Of a DNA stretch of 64,000 nucleotides, positions 43,733 through 53,150 are shown piece by piece. Position 1 is the stretch's first letter. Each line of letters opens with the position of its first letter. A program made the translations under genes and the position numbers. Source of the stretch: Methylotenera_A sp044222005 (GTDB lineage: Bacteria > Pseudomonadota > Gammaproteobacteria > Burkholderiales > Methylophilaceae); NCBI GenBank assembly GCA_044222005.1, contig JBGANY010000003.1, forward strand, positions 147,124 through 211,123. The letters are read 5' to 3'. Under the pieces are notes generated by a model. It searched no databases and had not been told where the DNA came from. It saw only the letters and a list, made by a program, of their open reading frames with translations.

Positions 43733-44131
43733 ATGTTTATTCGCCGACATAAAAACCTGTTTTGGGTAATTTTAGTATGGTTTGCCTTATTGCAAGCCAT
43801 ATTGCCATTTATCCATGCACACATGTCAACAGGTTCTATGTGCGGTACTAGTGGCATGCATATCCATGATGAAGGTTTTGGTAATTTCGAGAATAGACTT
43901 GCAGGTGCCGCTAGTGTGAAGGTTATGGCTGCTGACTTGCAGGTGATTGGTGTGGATAAGGGAATTACAAACAACCAAGAGTTTCAATTAATCACATGCT
44001 TGATATTTTTGGCGCTGATCTTTCCCTATTTTGCCAAACAATCCCAATTTTTTAGACCAACACAACTATTCAATTTATCGCCTATCCGCAGGCGAAGTCG
44101 ACTTAATCCACGCGCCCCTCCTTACTGCTGA
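43733..44131 (+). CDS. Small hypothetical membrane/periplasmic protein upstream of the metal efflux operon
   Basis: A 132-aa protein I cannot place in a family. It has an N-terminal hydrophobic segment after a basic start (MFIRRHKNLFWVILVWFALL, then QAILPF) that could be a signal or anchor, followed by a His/Met/Cys-rich stretch (FIHAHMSTGSMCGTSGMHIH) suitable for soft metals, and a second hydrophobic segment (LITCLIFLALIFPYF). The C-terminus is basic and Pro-rich (RRRSRLNPRAPPYC). Its position just before czcCBA, the metal-binding-type residues and the intervening stem-loop suggest a metal-related accessory role, which is inference. Confidence 0.62.
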   Translation: MFIRRHKNLFWVILVWFALLQAILPFIHAHMSTGSMCGTSGMHIHDEGFGNFENRLAGAASVKVMAADLQVIGVDKGITNNQEFQLITCLIFLALIFPYFAKQSQFFRPTQLFNLSPIRRRSRLNPRAPPYC

Positions 44132-44143
44132 AATCATTGAGTA

Positions 44144-44174
44144 AGCCTAAGTTTAAATTTTAGGCTCGGTTTTT
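44144..44174 (+). terminator. Stem-loop with T run between the leader gene and the TolC gene
   Basis: AGCCTAA, a 9-base loop, TTAGGCT, then CGGTTTTT. It resembles a weak intrinsic terminator located 21 bases before the efflux operon start codon and could limit read-through from the small upstream gene. Confidence 0.6.
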
Positions 44175-44194
44175 AATGTTTTCAGGAGTTCAAT

Positions 44195-45445
44195 ATGAAC
44201 AAAGCCCTACAGCATGCCTGTTTGCTAGCATGTTTGTTATTTCAATCTATCGCAATAGCTGAAACGTCCGAAGTAAGCCAGCATGAAGATGTGCTGGTGA
44301 TTAGTCCGACGCTTACTCTGCATGAGGTGCTGCAGAAAACCATTGAGCGACAGCCCCAGCAGGCCAGTTTGCAATCGCAAGAATATAACGTGCGGTCAAA
44401 ATATACGGTCGCAAAAGGCTTCTTGCCGCAGGCGCCAGCTGTTTCACTTTATCATCAAAATGACACTATAGGCAGCGGCCGTAATGAGCGCGACTGGCAA
44501 GCCGAGCTTGAGTTGCCCATATGGCTACCCAAGCAGCGCGGTGCGCGCGAAAAGGTCGCTGAGTTAAGCGCCCAGAACTTGGGTGCAGACCGTGCCAGTA
44601 TGCAATTGCAGGCTGCCGGCGCGCTACGTGACGCGCTGTGGGATGTGGCAATGAATCGAAACGAAGTAGCGCTTTACCAACAGAAAATGGGTGACGCCAA
44701 ACGGCTGGAGTTTGATGTTGAGAAGAAATTCAAGGCGGGAGAATCCGCCAAGACCGATTTGATGCTGATTCAACAAGAAACATTGCTGGCGGAAAAAAAT
44801 AAGCTGCGTGCCGAAGCAGAACTGATGCATGCGCGTTTTCGCTATACCTTGCTGACAGGCCTAAAAGAAATTCCGGAAAACTTTGAGGAAAAGCAATCTG
44901 ACCTGCAGGATTATCAGCAATCACCATTGTGGCTAGCAGCAGAATCCAAAGTGAACTTGGCGCAAGGCGAGCGCAGCCTTACACAGGTGGAAAAGCGCGA
45001 GAACATGCAAGTGATATTGAATGCGCGTAGCGCACAGGGTGCGTTTGATAATGCCTATAACCAAAGTGTAGGCGTGCGCGTGCGTATCCCGCTCGATAGC
45101 GCAGTGCGCAGTGCGCCACTACAGGCGACTTCGGAGCAGGCGGTAGGCCACGCTATGAGCCAGCGCGAGACATTGCGTTATGCTTTGGAAGCGGCCATGC
45201 ACGAGGCCGAGCATAGTCTGGAAGTAAGCAAAAAGGAGCTGGAAATCGTTGCCAGACAACTGGAAATTGCCAGGGAAAGTGCCAGACTGGCTCAAAAAGC
45301 CTATACCTTAGGCGAGCTGGATTTAACCAGCTTGCTGCGCATTCAATCCCAAACATTCGAAACTGAACGCAGCTATACCCGTCGCCAGTTGCAGGTGGGG
45401 TGGGATGTTGCGCGCTATAACCAGGCTGTTGGAGTCCTGCCATGA
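44195..45445 (+). CDS. TolC-family outer-membrane efflux protein (CzcC-like)
   Basis: Outer-membrane channel of a tripartite RND efflux pump. The product is 416 aa, with a signal peptide (residues 1-22, LACLLFQSIAIAETSE) and the two long alpha-helical repeats of the family, e.g. LTLHEVLQKTIERQPQQASL and AEHSLEVSKKELEIVARQLE followed by LARKAYTLGELDLT-type residues (LAQKAYTLGELDLTSLLRIQ). AGGAG precedes ATG 44195. Its stop overlaps the start of the long frame of the next gene. Confidence 0.9.
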   Translation: MNKALQHACLLACLLFQSIAIAETSEVSQHEDVLVISPTLTLHEVLQKTIERQPQQASLQSQEYNVRSKYTVAKGFLPQAPAVSLYHQNDTIGSGRNERDWQAELELPIWLPKQRGAREKVAELSAQNLGADRASMQLQAAGALRDALWDVAMNRNEVALYQQKMGDAKRLEFDVEKKFKAGESAKTDLMLIQQETLLAEKNKLRAEAELMHARFRYTLLTGLKEIPENFEEKQSDLQDYQQSPLWLAAESKVNLAQGERSLTQVEKRENMQVILNARSAQGAFDNAYNQSVGVRVRIPLDSAVRSAPLQATSEQAVGHAMSQRETLRYALEAAMHEAEHSLEVSKKELEIVARQLEIARESARLAQKAYTLGELDLTSLLRIQSQTFETERSYTRRQLQVGWDVARYNQAVGVLP

Positions 45446-45510
45446 GTGTCTCTATTGCTCAACAGAGCGTGCTTACTGCCATTGAGAAAACCCTATTTTT
45501 TGAGGTTATT

Positions 45511-46596
45511 ATGAAAAAATTATTAGTCATTATTGTTTTGCTGTCATTACCTCAGGTTGCATCTGCAGATGACATCGTTTTAAGTAAATCGCAGTTGCAG
45601 GGCATGCACATCAATCTGGTTGCCCTTGATGCCTCAGCTGCTACGCTATCGCGCAAATACACGGCAGAAGTGGTTGTTCCACCCACGCAAGTTCGCATTA
45701 TCAGCGCACCGCAGCAGGGGTTGATTGATGTAATGCATGTAGCAATGGGGCAGGAGGTAAAAAAAGGCCAGGTGATTGCACATTTAAGCAGCCCGGACTT
45801 GGTGGGTTTGCAAGGCGAATATTTACAAGTGCGAACTAAAAAGAAGCTTGCGGCTAGCGCATTAGCCAGAGATAGTGAATTGCTGAAAGATGGCATTATC
45901 GCGCAAAGACGTTATCTTGAAACACAAAGCGCACATGAAGAATTGAGCGCATCTTTAGCTGAGAAAAGACAGGCCCTGCGCTTGGCAGGCATGAATGACG
46001 CGGCAATTAATCACCTCAATAGCGCAAAAGGCTTGCAAAGCGGCATGGCAATTGTTTCACCTATTGACGGACAAATCATTGAGCAAATGGTAAGTGTTGG
46101 GCAGCGTGTAGATAGCGCAATGCCTTTATATAAAATTGCCAACTTAGACCCATTGTGGCTGGAAATTAACGTGCCAATTGATGCTGCGATGCAGCTTAAA
46201 AAGGGAATGTTAGTGAATGTGCCAAAATTGCATGCCAGCGGCAAGGTGATCACTGTTATGCGCAGCGTCAATAAAGCGAGCCAGACCATGCAAGTACGTG
46301 CTGAAGTGCAACAGGGTGCAGAAAATCTGGCTTTGGGACAATTTGTTGAGGCAGAAATTCAAATACAGGCGCAAGCACAAAGCTTTGCTTTGCCAAGTGC
46401 TGCAATCGTTCGAAATGGCAAGCAAACCGTCGTGTTTAAGCAAACAGCCAAAGGCTTTGAATCTGTGCCGGTGACTGTGGTTGCTGAACAAGGCGGTAAT
46501 ACACTGGTTCAAGGCGATTTTAGTGGACAAGAGAATATTGCGGTGACAGGTTTGGCTGCACTTAAAGGTAGCTGGTTAGGGTTGGGTGGCCAATAA
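45511..46596 (+). CDS. RND efflux periplasmic adaptor (membrane fusion protein, CzcB/CusB-like)
   Basis: Links the inner-membrane pump with the outer-membrane channel. ATG 45511 gives a clear signal peptide (MKKLLVIIVLLSLPQVASA) and has GAGG upstream; the frame opens earlier, at 45442. The product is 361 aa with a barrel-sandwich/lipoyl segment (IISAPQQGLIDVMHVAMGQE), a short helical hairpin (about 110-160) and beta-barrel domains (ASPIDG-type IVSPIDGQIIEQMVSVGQRV). Its stop and the next start overlap (TAATG). Confidence 0.9.
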   Translation: MKKLLVIIVLLSLPQVASADDIVLSKSQLQGMHINLVALDASAATLSRKYTAEVVVPPTQVRIISAPQQGLIDVMHVAMGQEVKKGQVIAHLSSPDLVGLQGEYLQVRTKKKLAASALARDSELLKDGIIAQRRYLETQSAHEELSASLAEKRQALRLAGMNDAAINHLNSAKGLQSGMAIVSPIDGQIIEQMVSVGQRVDSAMPLYKIANLDPLWLEINVPIDAAMQLKKGMLVNVPKLHASGKVITVMRSVNKASQTMQVRAEVQQGAENLALGQFVEAEIQIQAQAQSFALPSAAIVRNGKQTVVFKQTAKGFESVPVTVVAEQGGNTLVQGDFSGQENIAVTGLAALKGSWLGLGGQ

Positions 46597-49500
46597 TGTT
46601 GGATAAACTCATCGAATTTTCGCTCAGACAGCGCATCATGGTGTCGTTAGCGGCACTTATTCTGTGCATTCTAGGCTATTTCGCCTATCAATCACTGCCG
46701 ATTGATGCGTTCCCCGACGTATCCTCTACACAAGTCAAAATCATTATTAAATCGCCCGGCATGACGCCAGAAGAAGTGGAATCGCGCATCACTGCGCCGA
46801 TTGAGGTGGAAATGCTAGGCATCCCCAAACAGGTGGGATTGCGGGCAGTGGCGAAATACGCGCTAACCGATATTACAGTGGATTTTGAAGATGGCACGGA
46901 TATTTATTGGGCGCGCCAGCAGGTGTCGGAGCGTTTGAGCAGCGTTTGGGCAAGCTTGCCAGCCGATATTTCTGGCGGCATTGCGCCCATGACCACACCA
47001 CTAGGTGAAATGTTTATGTTCACAGTGGAATCTGACAGCTTGAGTTTGCAAGAAAAACGCAGCTTGCTGGACTGGGTCATCCGGCCGCAGCTTAGAACTG
47101 TTCCAGGTGTGGCCGATGTCAATGCGCTGGGAGGGCTGGTACGCACGTTTGAAATCGTGCCGGATAATGCACGCATGTATGCGCGTGGGGTGTCGCTTAA
47201 TTCGCTGCAGGAAGCCATTAGTCAGAATAACCGCAACGATGGTGCCGGACGACTAAGCGATGGTGAGGAATCGCTATTAGTGCGTTCAGAAGGCGCATTT
47301 AAGACGCTGGATGACGTGAAGGACACCGTGATTCGCAGCGATAACGGCGTGCCTGTGCGCATTGCCGATATTGCCGAAGTGCGCATCGGCGAGCTGACGC
47401 GTTATGGTGCAGTCACCAGTAACGGCAAAGGCGAGGCGGTGGAGGGTTTGGTATTAGGTTTGCGTGGCGCAAACGCACGTGCGGTGGTGGAAGGGGTGCG
47501 TACCAAATTGGAAGAAATCGCGCTTACACTGCCAAAAGGTGTGACGACCAAAATGTTTTACGACCGCGGTAATTTGGTTGAGAGCGCAGTGCATACGGTG
47601 AATAAGGCTTTGATGGAAGCCGTGGTGCTGGTGATTATTTTGCTGGTGCTGTTTTTAGGAAACATCCGTGCCGCCCTCACCATTGCTTGCATTTTGCCGT
47701 TCTCGGTGCTTAGCACATTTTTACTCATGAAGCACTTTGGCATGTCGGCCAATCTCATGAGCTTGGGCGGACTGGCCATTGCCATTGGCATGTTGGTGGA
47801 CTCTGCCGTAGTGGTAGTGGAGAATATCGTCTCACACGTGGCACATGCGCCTAAAAAGCATGTGTCGTCGAAGCTCGGCATTATTTTAGCGGCCATGCGT
47901 GAGGTGAGTTTGCCAGTATCGGCAGGCATTGTCATTATTATCACGGTGTTTTTACCTTTGCTCACACTGGAAGGCTTGGAAGGCAAATTGTTTTCACCCG
48001 TTGCGATGACGATTATTTTCGCATTAACAGGTTCGCTGGCACTGTCGCTTACTGTTATCCCGGTCATAGCTTCTTTTCTGATTAAAGATCAGCATGAAGA
48101 AGAGCCTTGGCTGGTGCGTAAACTTGGCGCCATTTACGCGCCTGCGCTACAAAAAGCAATGCACCATAGTAAAAAAATGATTGTTGCCGCTTTGGTGCTT
48201 TTGGTGCTTACAGGTGTGGTGTATACACAGATTGGCAAAACCTTTATGCCGGTGATGGATGAAGGCGATATTATTATTGGTGTTGAAAAACTACCCTCAA
48301 TTACGCTGAAACAAAGCACTGAAACCGACATGGCAGTGCAGCGCGCGATTATGAAGCAAGTGCCGGAAGTGAAAGGTATTTACTCACGTGTTGGTTCAGA
48401 TGAGCTTGGGTTAGACCCGATGGGCTTAAATCAAACAGACAATTTTCTTGTCCTTAAGCCACGCACCGAATGGCGCATGAAAAGCAAGGATGCACTGCTG
48501 GAAGAGTTACGCAAGGTGATGGCGCAAATGCCAGGGCTGGATTATAGTTTTACGCAGCCAATTGATATGCGCGTAAATGAGATGCTGCTTGGTGTACGTG
48601 GCGATTTGGCGGTTAAATTGTACGGCAGTGATTTAACCGTGTTAGACGAAAAAGCGCAGCAAATCATTAAAGTATTAGAGTCGATCAAAGGTAATCAGGA
48701 CGTTTATACGCCCAAAAATAGCGGCATTCAATACATGCAAATTAAAGTGGATAGACTGGCCGCAGGTAGGCTTGGCTTCAGCGTGAGCGACATTAACCAA
48801 ATTTTACAAGCGCAACTCGAGGGAAAAGTGTTAGGCGTTGTTCAGGAAGGTGCGCGCAGAACTCCTGTGCTGTTGCGTGGAAGTCAAGAAGTGAGGTTGT
48901 CGCCAGCGGAGTTTGGTAGTTTATTGCTCACCCTGCCGAACGGCACAAATGTGCCACTGACTTCAGTCGCCAAATTAGAACGCATTGAAGGTCCAGTGAA
49001 AATCGATCGCGAACGTGGCGTTCGCATGGTAGTTGTTACCGCCAATGTGGAAGGGCGAGATTTGGTGAGCTTTGTAGAAGAAGCCAGGAAGAAGGTGCAG
49101 GCGCAAGTGAGCATGCCAGAAGGTTATTGGCTGAAGTGGGGAGGCCAGTTTGAAAACCAGCAGCGTGCCGCCGCGCGTTTGGGCATTGTGGTGCCGATTT
49201 CGATAGGTTTGGTATTTTTATTGCTATTTCTTACCTTTGGCTCAATTAAAGAGGCGTCGCTTATCTTGTCAAACATTCCATTTGCCATGATAGGCGGTGT
49301 GTTTGCTTTGTGGATTTCGGGCGAGTATCTTTCCGTGCCAGCCTCTGTTGGATTTATTGCGCTGCTGGGAATTGCTGTGTTGAACGGTGTAGTGATGATG
49401 AGTTATTTTAATCAGCTTGAATACGAAGGCGTGGATAAAGCACTGATTGCCTTTGAAGGTGCAAAACGGCGGCTGCGCCCCGTATTGATGACGGCCAGCA

Positions 49501-49661
49501 TCACTGCTTTTGGCTTGATCCCACTGCTGTTTGCTACCGGGCCAGGTTCTGAAATCCAACGCCCGTTAGCGATTGTAGTCATTGGTGGCTTGGTGACAAG
49601 TACATTGCTGACGCTGATTGTATTGCCGATTTTGTATCAACGCTTTTTTGCTAAGACCTAG
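46596..49661 (+). CDS. Heavy-metal RND efflux permease (CzcA/CusA family)
   Basis: Inner-membrane proton-driven pump, 1021 aa with 12 helices and two large periplasmic domains. It begins LIEFSLRQRIMVSLAALILC, with YQSLPIDAFPDVSSTQV and MTPEEVESRITAPIEVEMLG typical of metal RND pumps. The helix IV motif is AIAIGMLVDSAVVVVENI: it keeps one Asp and the Glu but has Ala where CzcA has its first Asp, so the metal cannot be assigned from sequence and a Co/Zn/Cd label would be premature. It ends 11 bases inside the convergent lnt gene. Confidence 0.9.
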   Translation: MLDKLIEFSLRQRIMVSLAALILCILGYFAYQSLPIDAFPDVSSTQVKIIIKSPGMTPEEVESRITAPIEVEMLGIPKQVGLRAVAKYALTDITVDFEDGTDIYWARQQVSERLSSVWASLPADISGGIAPMTTPLGEMFMFTVESDSLSLQEKRSLLDWVIRPQLRTVPGVADVNALGGLVRTFEIVPDNARMYARGVSLNSLQEAISQNNRNDGAGRLSDGEESLLVRSEGAFKTLDDVKDTVIRSDNGVPVRIADIAEVRIGELTRYGAVTSNGKGEAVEGLVLGLRGANARAVVEGVRTKLEEIALTLPKGVTTKMFYDRGNLVESAVHTVNKALMEAVVLVIILLVLFLGNIRAALTIACILPFSVLSTFLLMKHFGMSANLMSLGGLAIAIGMLVDSAVVVVENIVSHVAHAPKKHVSSKLGIILAAMREVSLPVSAGIVIIITVFLPLLTLEGLEGKLFSPVAMTIIFALTGSLALSLTVIPVIASFLIKDQHEEEPWLVRKLGAIYAPALQKAMHHSKKMIVAALVLLVLTGVVYTQIGKTFMPVMDEGDIIIGVEKLPSITLKQSTETDMAVQRAIMKQVPEVKGIYSRVGSDELGLDPMGLNQTDNFLVLKPRTEWRMKSKDALLEELRKVMAQMPGLDYSFTQPIDMRVNEMLLGVRGDLAVKLYGSDLTVLDEKAQQIIKVLESIKGNQDVYTPKNSGIQYMQIKVDRLAAGRLGFSVSDINQILQAQLEGKVLGVVQEGARRTPVLLRGSQEVRLSPAEFGSLLLTLPNGTNVPLTSVAKLERIEGPVKIDRERGVRMVVVTANVEGRDLVSFVEEARKKVQAQVSMPEGYWLKWGGQFENQQRAAARLGIVVPISIGLVFLLLFLTFGSIKEASLILSNIPFAMIGGVFALWISGEYLSVPASVGFIALLGIAVLNGVVMMSYFNQLEYEGVDKALIAFEGAKRRLRPVLMTASITAFGLIPLLFATGPGSEIQRPLAIVVIGGLVTSTLLTLIVLPILYQRFFAKT

Positions 49662-51144
49662 TTTTTTTATATAGCAAAAATCCTAATCCAGATAAGCAAA
49701 ACAGCAAAAACAGCCAATTGCCCCAGCGAACATAAGGCGTGCTGCCACTGTAGCCTTGTGCCATCATATCCAGTGTGGTTTTTGTGAAATGCGGCGCGTG
49801 CGCCAGAACATGCCCATGCCGGTCAATTGCCGCGGTTGCGCCGGTGTTGGTGGCGCGCAGTATCATGCGGCCTGTTTCCAGTGCGCGTGCCTGTGAAAAC
49901 TGCATGTGCTGATCTGCCGCATAGGAAGTGCCATACCAGGCGTCGTTGCTGATGTTGACGAGCAGGGTAGCTTCGGGCAACTGGCGAATGATTTCCTCGC
50001 CAAATACATCTTCATAGCAGATGTTGACGGCCACTTTCTGGTTGGCCAGTTGCATCGGTTTTTGATACTTGCCGCCACGCGACAAATCGCTGAGGGGCAT
50101 ATTGAGCCAGTCACGATACACCCAGCCAAACACCTGCTTGAGTGGAATAAATTCTCCAAATGGCACCAAATGATTTTTAGAATAAGTTTGTGTTGGTGCG
50201 CTGCCAAAACTCAGCGCACTATTAAAATATTCGCCAGTTTTGTCGTTGTATTCCACCATGCCCACCAGCAAGTCCCCGTTGTTTTGTTTGGCGTGGGTGC
50301 TCAGCGTATTTATTATGCCAGGGTCTAATTGGCTGGAAATCACCGGCAGCGCGGTCTCTGGCAGTATAATGAGTTCGGCCTTGCTGGCTTTTGCCATTTC
50401 GATATATTGGTTGATGGTGCTTTGTGCTGTTTCTGGCGACCATTTTTCACTTTGTGAAATATTGCCTTGCAACAGTGCAACCGAAATGGGTTTGCCGCTG
50501 GGCGTTGTCCATTCCACTGCTTTTAATACGCCGCCGGCAACAATGATCAGCACAAACGCCGCAATGGCATTGCGTTTCCATACCAGGTTTTGCCGCCGAC
50601 TAGCCAGCCAATAAGCGATTAACGCAGCTATAAATACGGTAATGACTGAAACGCCATACACTCCGATAATCGGCATAAAGCCAGCCAGCGGGCTATGCGG
50701 CACCTGACTGTAACCCATTGTCAACCAGGGGAATCCCGTACAAATCCAGCTGCGGATCCAATCGCTCAAGCCCCAAAAAACGGGGATGCTGACTAAAGGC
50801 GACCCAACACGCTTGCTTAGCCAGCCCACTAAAGCGGGAAATAATGCCATAAATGCGCATAGGCAGAATGTGGAAAAGCCTGCGAACCACCAAGGCATGC
50901 CGCCAAAATCGTGTAGGCTGATGTAAATCCAGTAAATGCCTGTGATATAAAGCCCTAAACCAAACGCAAGCCCCAGCTTGAATGCTGTTTTCGGACTACG
51001 TGCTTTAATCCATAAATAACATAGCCCGCCGAGTGAAAGTATGGCCGCGGGAAACATATAAAAAGGTGCGAAACCTAAAACGGTTGCAGCGCCCAGCATC
51101 AATGCAATTAAAAACGGGGGGATGTTACTAATTATTTTTAGCAT
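49651..51144 (-). CDS. lnt: Apolipoprotein N-acyltransferase
   Basis: Adds the third acyl chain to lipoproteins at the periplasmic face of the inner membrane. The product is 497 aa, normal. It has several N-terminal helices followed by the nitrilase-type domain with catalytic Glu in ILPETALPV, Lys in FSKNHLVPFGEFIP-type YSKNHLVPFGEFIPL and Cys in NICYEDVFGEE. In many proteobacteria it follows corC; here that neighbour lies 1.1 kb upstream with two small genes between. Confidence 0.96.
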   Translation of the reverse strand: MLKIISNIPPFLIALMLGAATVLGFAPFYMFPAAILSLGGLCYLWIKARSPKTAFKLGLAFGLGLYITGIYWIYISLHDFGGMPWWFAGFSTFCLCAFMALFPALVGWLSKRVGSPLVSIPVFWGLSDWIRSWICTGFPWLTMGYSQVPHSPLAGFMPIIGVYGVSVITVFIAALIAYWLASRRQNLVWKRNAIAAFVLIIVAGGVLKAVEWTTPSGKPISVALLQGNISQSEKWSPETAQSTINQYIEMAKASKAELIILPETALPVISSQLDPGIINTLSTHAKQNNGDLLVGMVEYNDKTGEYFNSALSFGSAPTQTYSKNHLVPFGEFIPLKQVFGWVYRDWLNMPLSDLSRGGKYQKPMQLANQKVAVNICYEDVFGEEIIRQLPEATLLVNISNDAWYGTSYAADQHMQFSQARALETGRMILRATNTGATAAIDRHGHVLAHAPHFTKTTLDMMAQGYSGSTPYVRWGNWLFLLFCLSGLGFLLYKKTRS

Positions 51145-51309
51145 AGTCGTACATCAACAATTCATTAAGCGCGATTGTACGTGCTTGTAGCGCCTTTCTG
51201 CAAAAAATGCAGCAATAAGGTTGGATAACTTGTTGACAGCCGACAATGTAAAGTTCTATATTTCGTATGCGTATCGTATTTCCAACAAAATAATTTGAGG
51301 AGGATAAGA

Positions 51310-51723
51310 ATGAGCATGATGTCGGAATTTAAGGAATTTGCCCTAAAAGGCAATGTGATGGACTTAGCAGTCGGTGTGATTATCGGCGGCGCGTTTGGCA
51401 AAATAGTTGATTCGTTGGTGGGCGATATCATCATGCCTGTCGTTGGCAAAATTATCGGCAATGTAGATTTCTCAAACATGTATGTGGCCTTAAGTGGACA
51501 ACCTGCAGGCTTGGCGTTAGCAGAAGCCAAAAAAGCTGGCTCAGTATTGGCATACGGTAACTTTATTACGATTGCAATCAATTTTATTATCCTGGCTTTT
51601 GTTATTTTTCAATTGGTTAAAATGATGAACCGCATGAAAAAAGCAGAACCGCCTCCAGCACCAGCGCCAACTCCAGAAGATGTTGTTCTGTTGCGTGAAA
51701 TTCGTGATTCTCTAAAAAAATAA
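51310..51723 (+). CDS. mscL: Large-conductance mechanosensitive channel
   Basis: Pressure-release channel of the inner membrane. The product is 137 aa, pentameric family. Signature FKEFALKGNVMDLAVGVIIG and GAFGKIVDSLVGDIIMPVVG forms helix 1 and the pore. The second helix is FITIAINFIILAFVIFQLVK, and the C-terminal bundle ends in a Pro-rich linker and LLREIRDSLKK. Start ATG 51310 is fixed by the strong GAGGAGGA site 5 bases upstream. The gene stands alone, followed by a terminator. Confidence 0.97.
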   Translation: MSMMSEFKEFALKGNVMDLAVGVIIGGAFGKIVDSLVGDIIMPVVGKIIGNVDFSNMYVALSGQPAGLALAEAKKAGSVLAYGNFITIAINFIILAFVIFQLVKMMNRMKKAEPPPAPAPTPEDVVLLREIRDSLKK

Positions 51724-51741
51724 TTCAAGGATACATACAAT

Positions 51742-51769
51742 AAAAAAGGCGCCTTAGGCGCCTTTTTTA
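51742..51769 (+). terminator. Terminator after mscL
   Basis: AAAAAAGGCGCC, TTA loop region, GGCGCCTTTTTT. Perfect stem with T run, usable on both strands for convergent mscL and the following gene. Confidence 0.92.
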
Positions 51770-51781
51770 TTGCTAACGTGA

Positions 51782-52201
51782 TTACAGGTCTGGTTTGACT
51801 TGATTTTGCTCGGTTTGAGGAAGCTCATATGCTGGATCTCTTTCAGCACTTTCTGAGCCGTCATGATTCATGAAAACAACCATGACCACTTTATCGTCAA
51901 TAAAATCGAGTTCGGTAGTTGGATAATAAGTGCCATTGGCATCGGTATTAATGTTGTGGTAATACCAGATTGAAGCGACCACTTTGTCAGAACCTTTGAT
52001 TCTTACATCGTCTGCTTTGGCGGGTTCTCCAAGCAGTTCAACGATTTTTGTTTTGTCGAACTTGTTGATGATATCGACAAAAGCTTTTTCTTCGGTAGGG
52101 ATTTCATTAATCAACGGCATTGTCTGCGCTTGCTCTGCGTAGGCAATACTAGCCAACATGGTATTTGCTGTGAGTAAAACTGCTAATGACCAGATTTTCA
52201 T
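51782..52201 (-). CDS. Periplasmic hypothetical protein
   Basis: A 139-aa exported protein with a signal peptide (residues 1-22, LAVLLTANTMLASIAYAEQA). The mature part has a helix (EEKAFVDIINKFDKTKIVEL) followed by LGEPAKADDV and beta strands ending ELDFIDDKVVMVVFMN. This helix-LGxP-strand layout resembles the SmpA/OmlA/BamE-like fold, but I do not recognise the family with confidence. The acidic C-terminus is probably disordered. It has GGAG upstream of ATG 52201 and lies between corC and mscL. Confidence 0.7.
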   Translation of the reverse strand: MKIWSLAVLLTANTMLASIAYAEQAQTMPLINEIPTEEKAFVDIINKFDKTKIVELLGEPAKADDVRIKGSDKVVASIWYYHNINTDANGTYYPTTELDFIDDKVVMVVFMNHDGSESAERDPAYELPQTEQNQVKPDL

Positions 52202-52278
52202 TTGAATCTCCTCAAAGTATGCGAGATAAGAGATTTGATAATCAATTTAGTTCAATATTTCGCAGGTTGCAGTTATGG

Positions 52279-53139
52279 TCAGGTTGATTCAATCGGAAAA
52301 GGTTCCTCGGGAATCACTTCAACCAGAATGGAATGTAAGCGCCTGCTATCCGCGCGAAGCACACTGATACTCAAGTTGTCTATTATTATTGTATCCCCGC
52401 GTTTGGGCAGATGGCCGAACTTATTGACCACCAGGCCGCCAATGGTCGAGAACTCTTCATCGCTGAACTGGGTGCCCAGCGCTTCGTTAAAATCGGCAAT
52501 TTCTGTCAGCGCTTTTACCCGGAAAAGGCCTTTGGCATCTTTTAGAATATTGTCTTCGTCTTCGTCGTAATCGTATTCATCTTCAATGTCGCCGACGATT
52601 TGCTCAAGCACGTCCTCAATCGTCACCATGCCAGCCACGCCGCCGTATTCATCCACCACGATGGCAATGTGGTTGCGGTTGCTGCGAAACTCTTTCAGCA
52701 ACACATTCAAGCGTTTGGCTTCGGGGATAAATACCGCTGGACGCAGCATATCGCGCACATTGAAATCCTCGCCCGCGTAGTAACGCAGCAAGTCTTTGGC
52801 CAGCAAAATGCCGATGACGTCGTTCTTATCGTCTTCGATGACGGGAAAGCGCGAGTGTGCGGTCTCGATCACATGCGGAATAAAGGTTTCAGGCGGGTCG
52901 GTGATGTCGATGACATCCATTTGTGAGCGTGGAATCATAATATCGCGCACCTGCATCTCGCTCACTTGCAGCACGCCTTCTATCATGGCGAGCGAGTCAG
53001 CATCCATCAGATGGTTTTCATAAGCGCCATGCAAAAGCGCTACAAGCTGCTCGCGGTCTTCAGGTTCACGCAGCAAAAAATTGCTTAAGCGTTCTAATAA
53101 ACTGGTTTTATTGTTCGGTTTTTCCGGTTCGGAGGCCAT
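52279..53139 (-). CDS. corC: CorC/HlyC family CBS-domain protein
   Basis: A 286-aa cytoplasmic protein linked to magnesium/cobalt efflux. Two CBS domains (about 65-190, VRDIMIPRSQMDVIDITDPP and HSRFPVIEDDKNDVIGILLA, then VVDEYGGVAGMVTIEDVLEQ) are followed by a C-terminal transporter-associated domain (LFRVKALTEIADFNEALGTQ, TIGGLVVNKFGHLPKRGD). Lacks the membrane DUF21 domain, as expected for the YbeX type. It starts 12 bases after ybeY, the conserved ybeY-ybeX pair. Confidence 0.94.
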   Translation of the reverse strand: MASEPEKPNNKTSLLERLSNFLLREPEDREQLVALLHGAYENHLMDADSLAMIEGVLQVSEMQVRDIMIPRSQMDVIDITDPPETFIPHVIETAHSRFPVIEDDKNDVIGILLAKDLLRYYAGEDFNVRDMLRPAVFIPEAKRLNVLLKEFRSNRNHIAIVVDEYGGVAGMVTIEDVLEQIVGDIEDEYDYDEDEDNILKDAKGLFRVKALTEIADFNEALGTQFSDEEFSTIGGLVVNKFGHLPKRGDTIIIDNLSISVLRADSRRLHSILVEVIPEEPFPIEST

Positions 53140-53150
53140 TGCGTGGCGTC

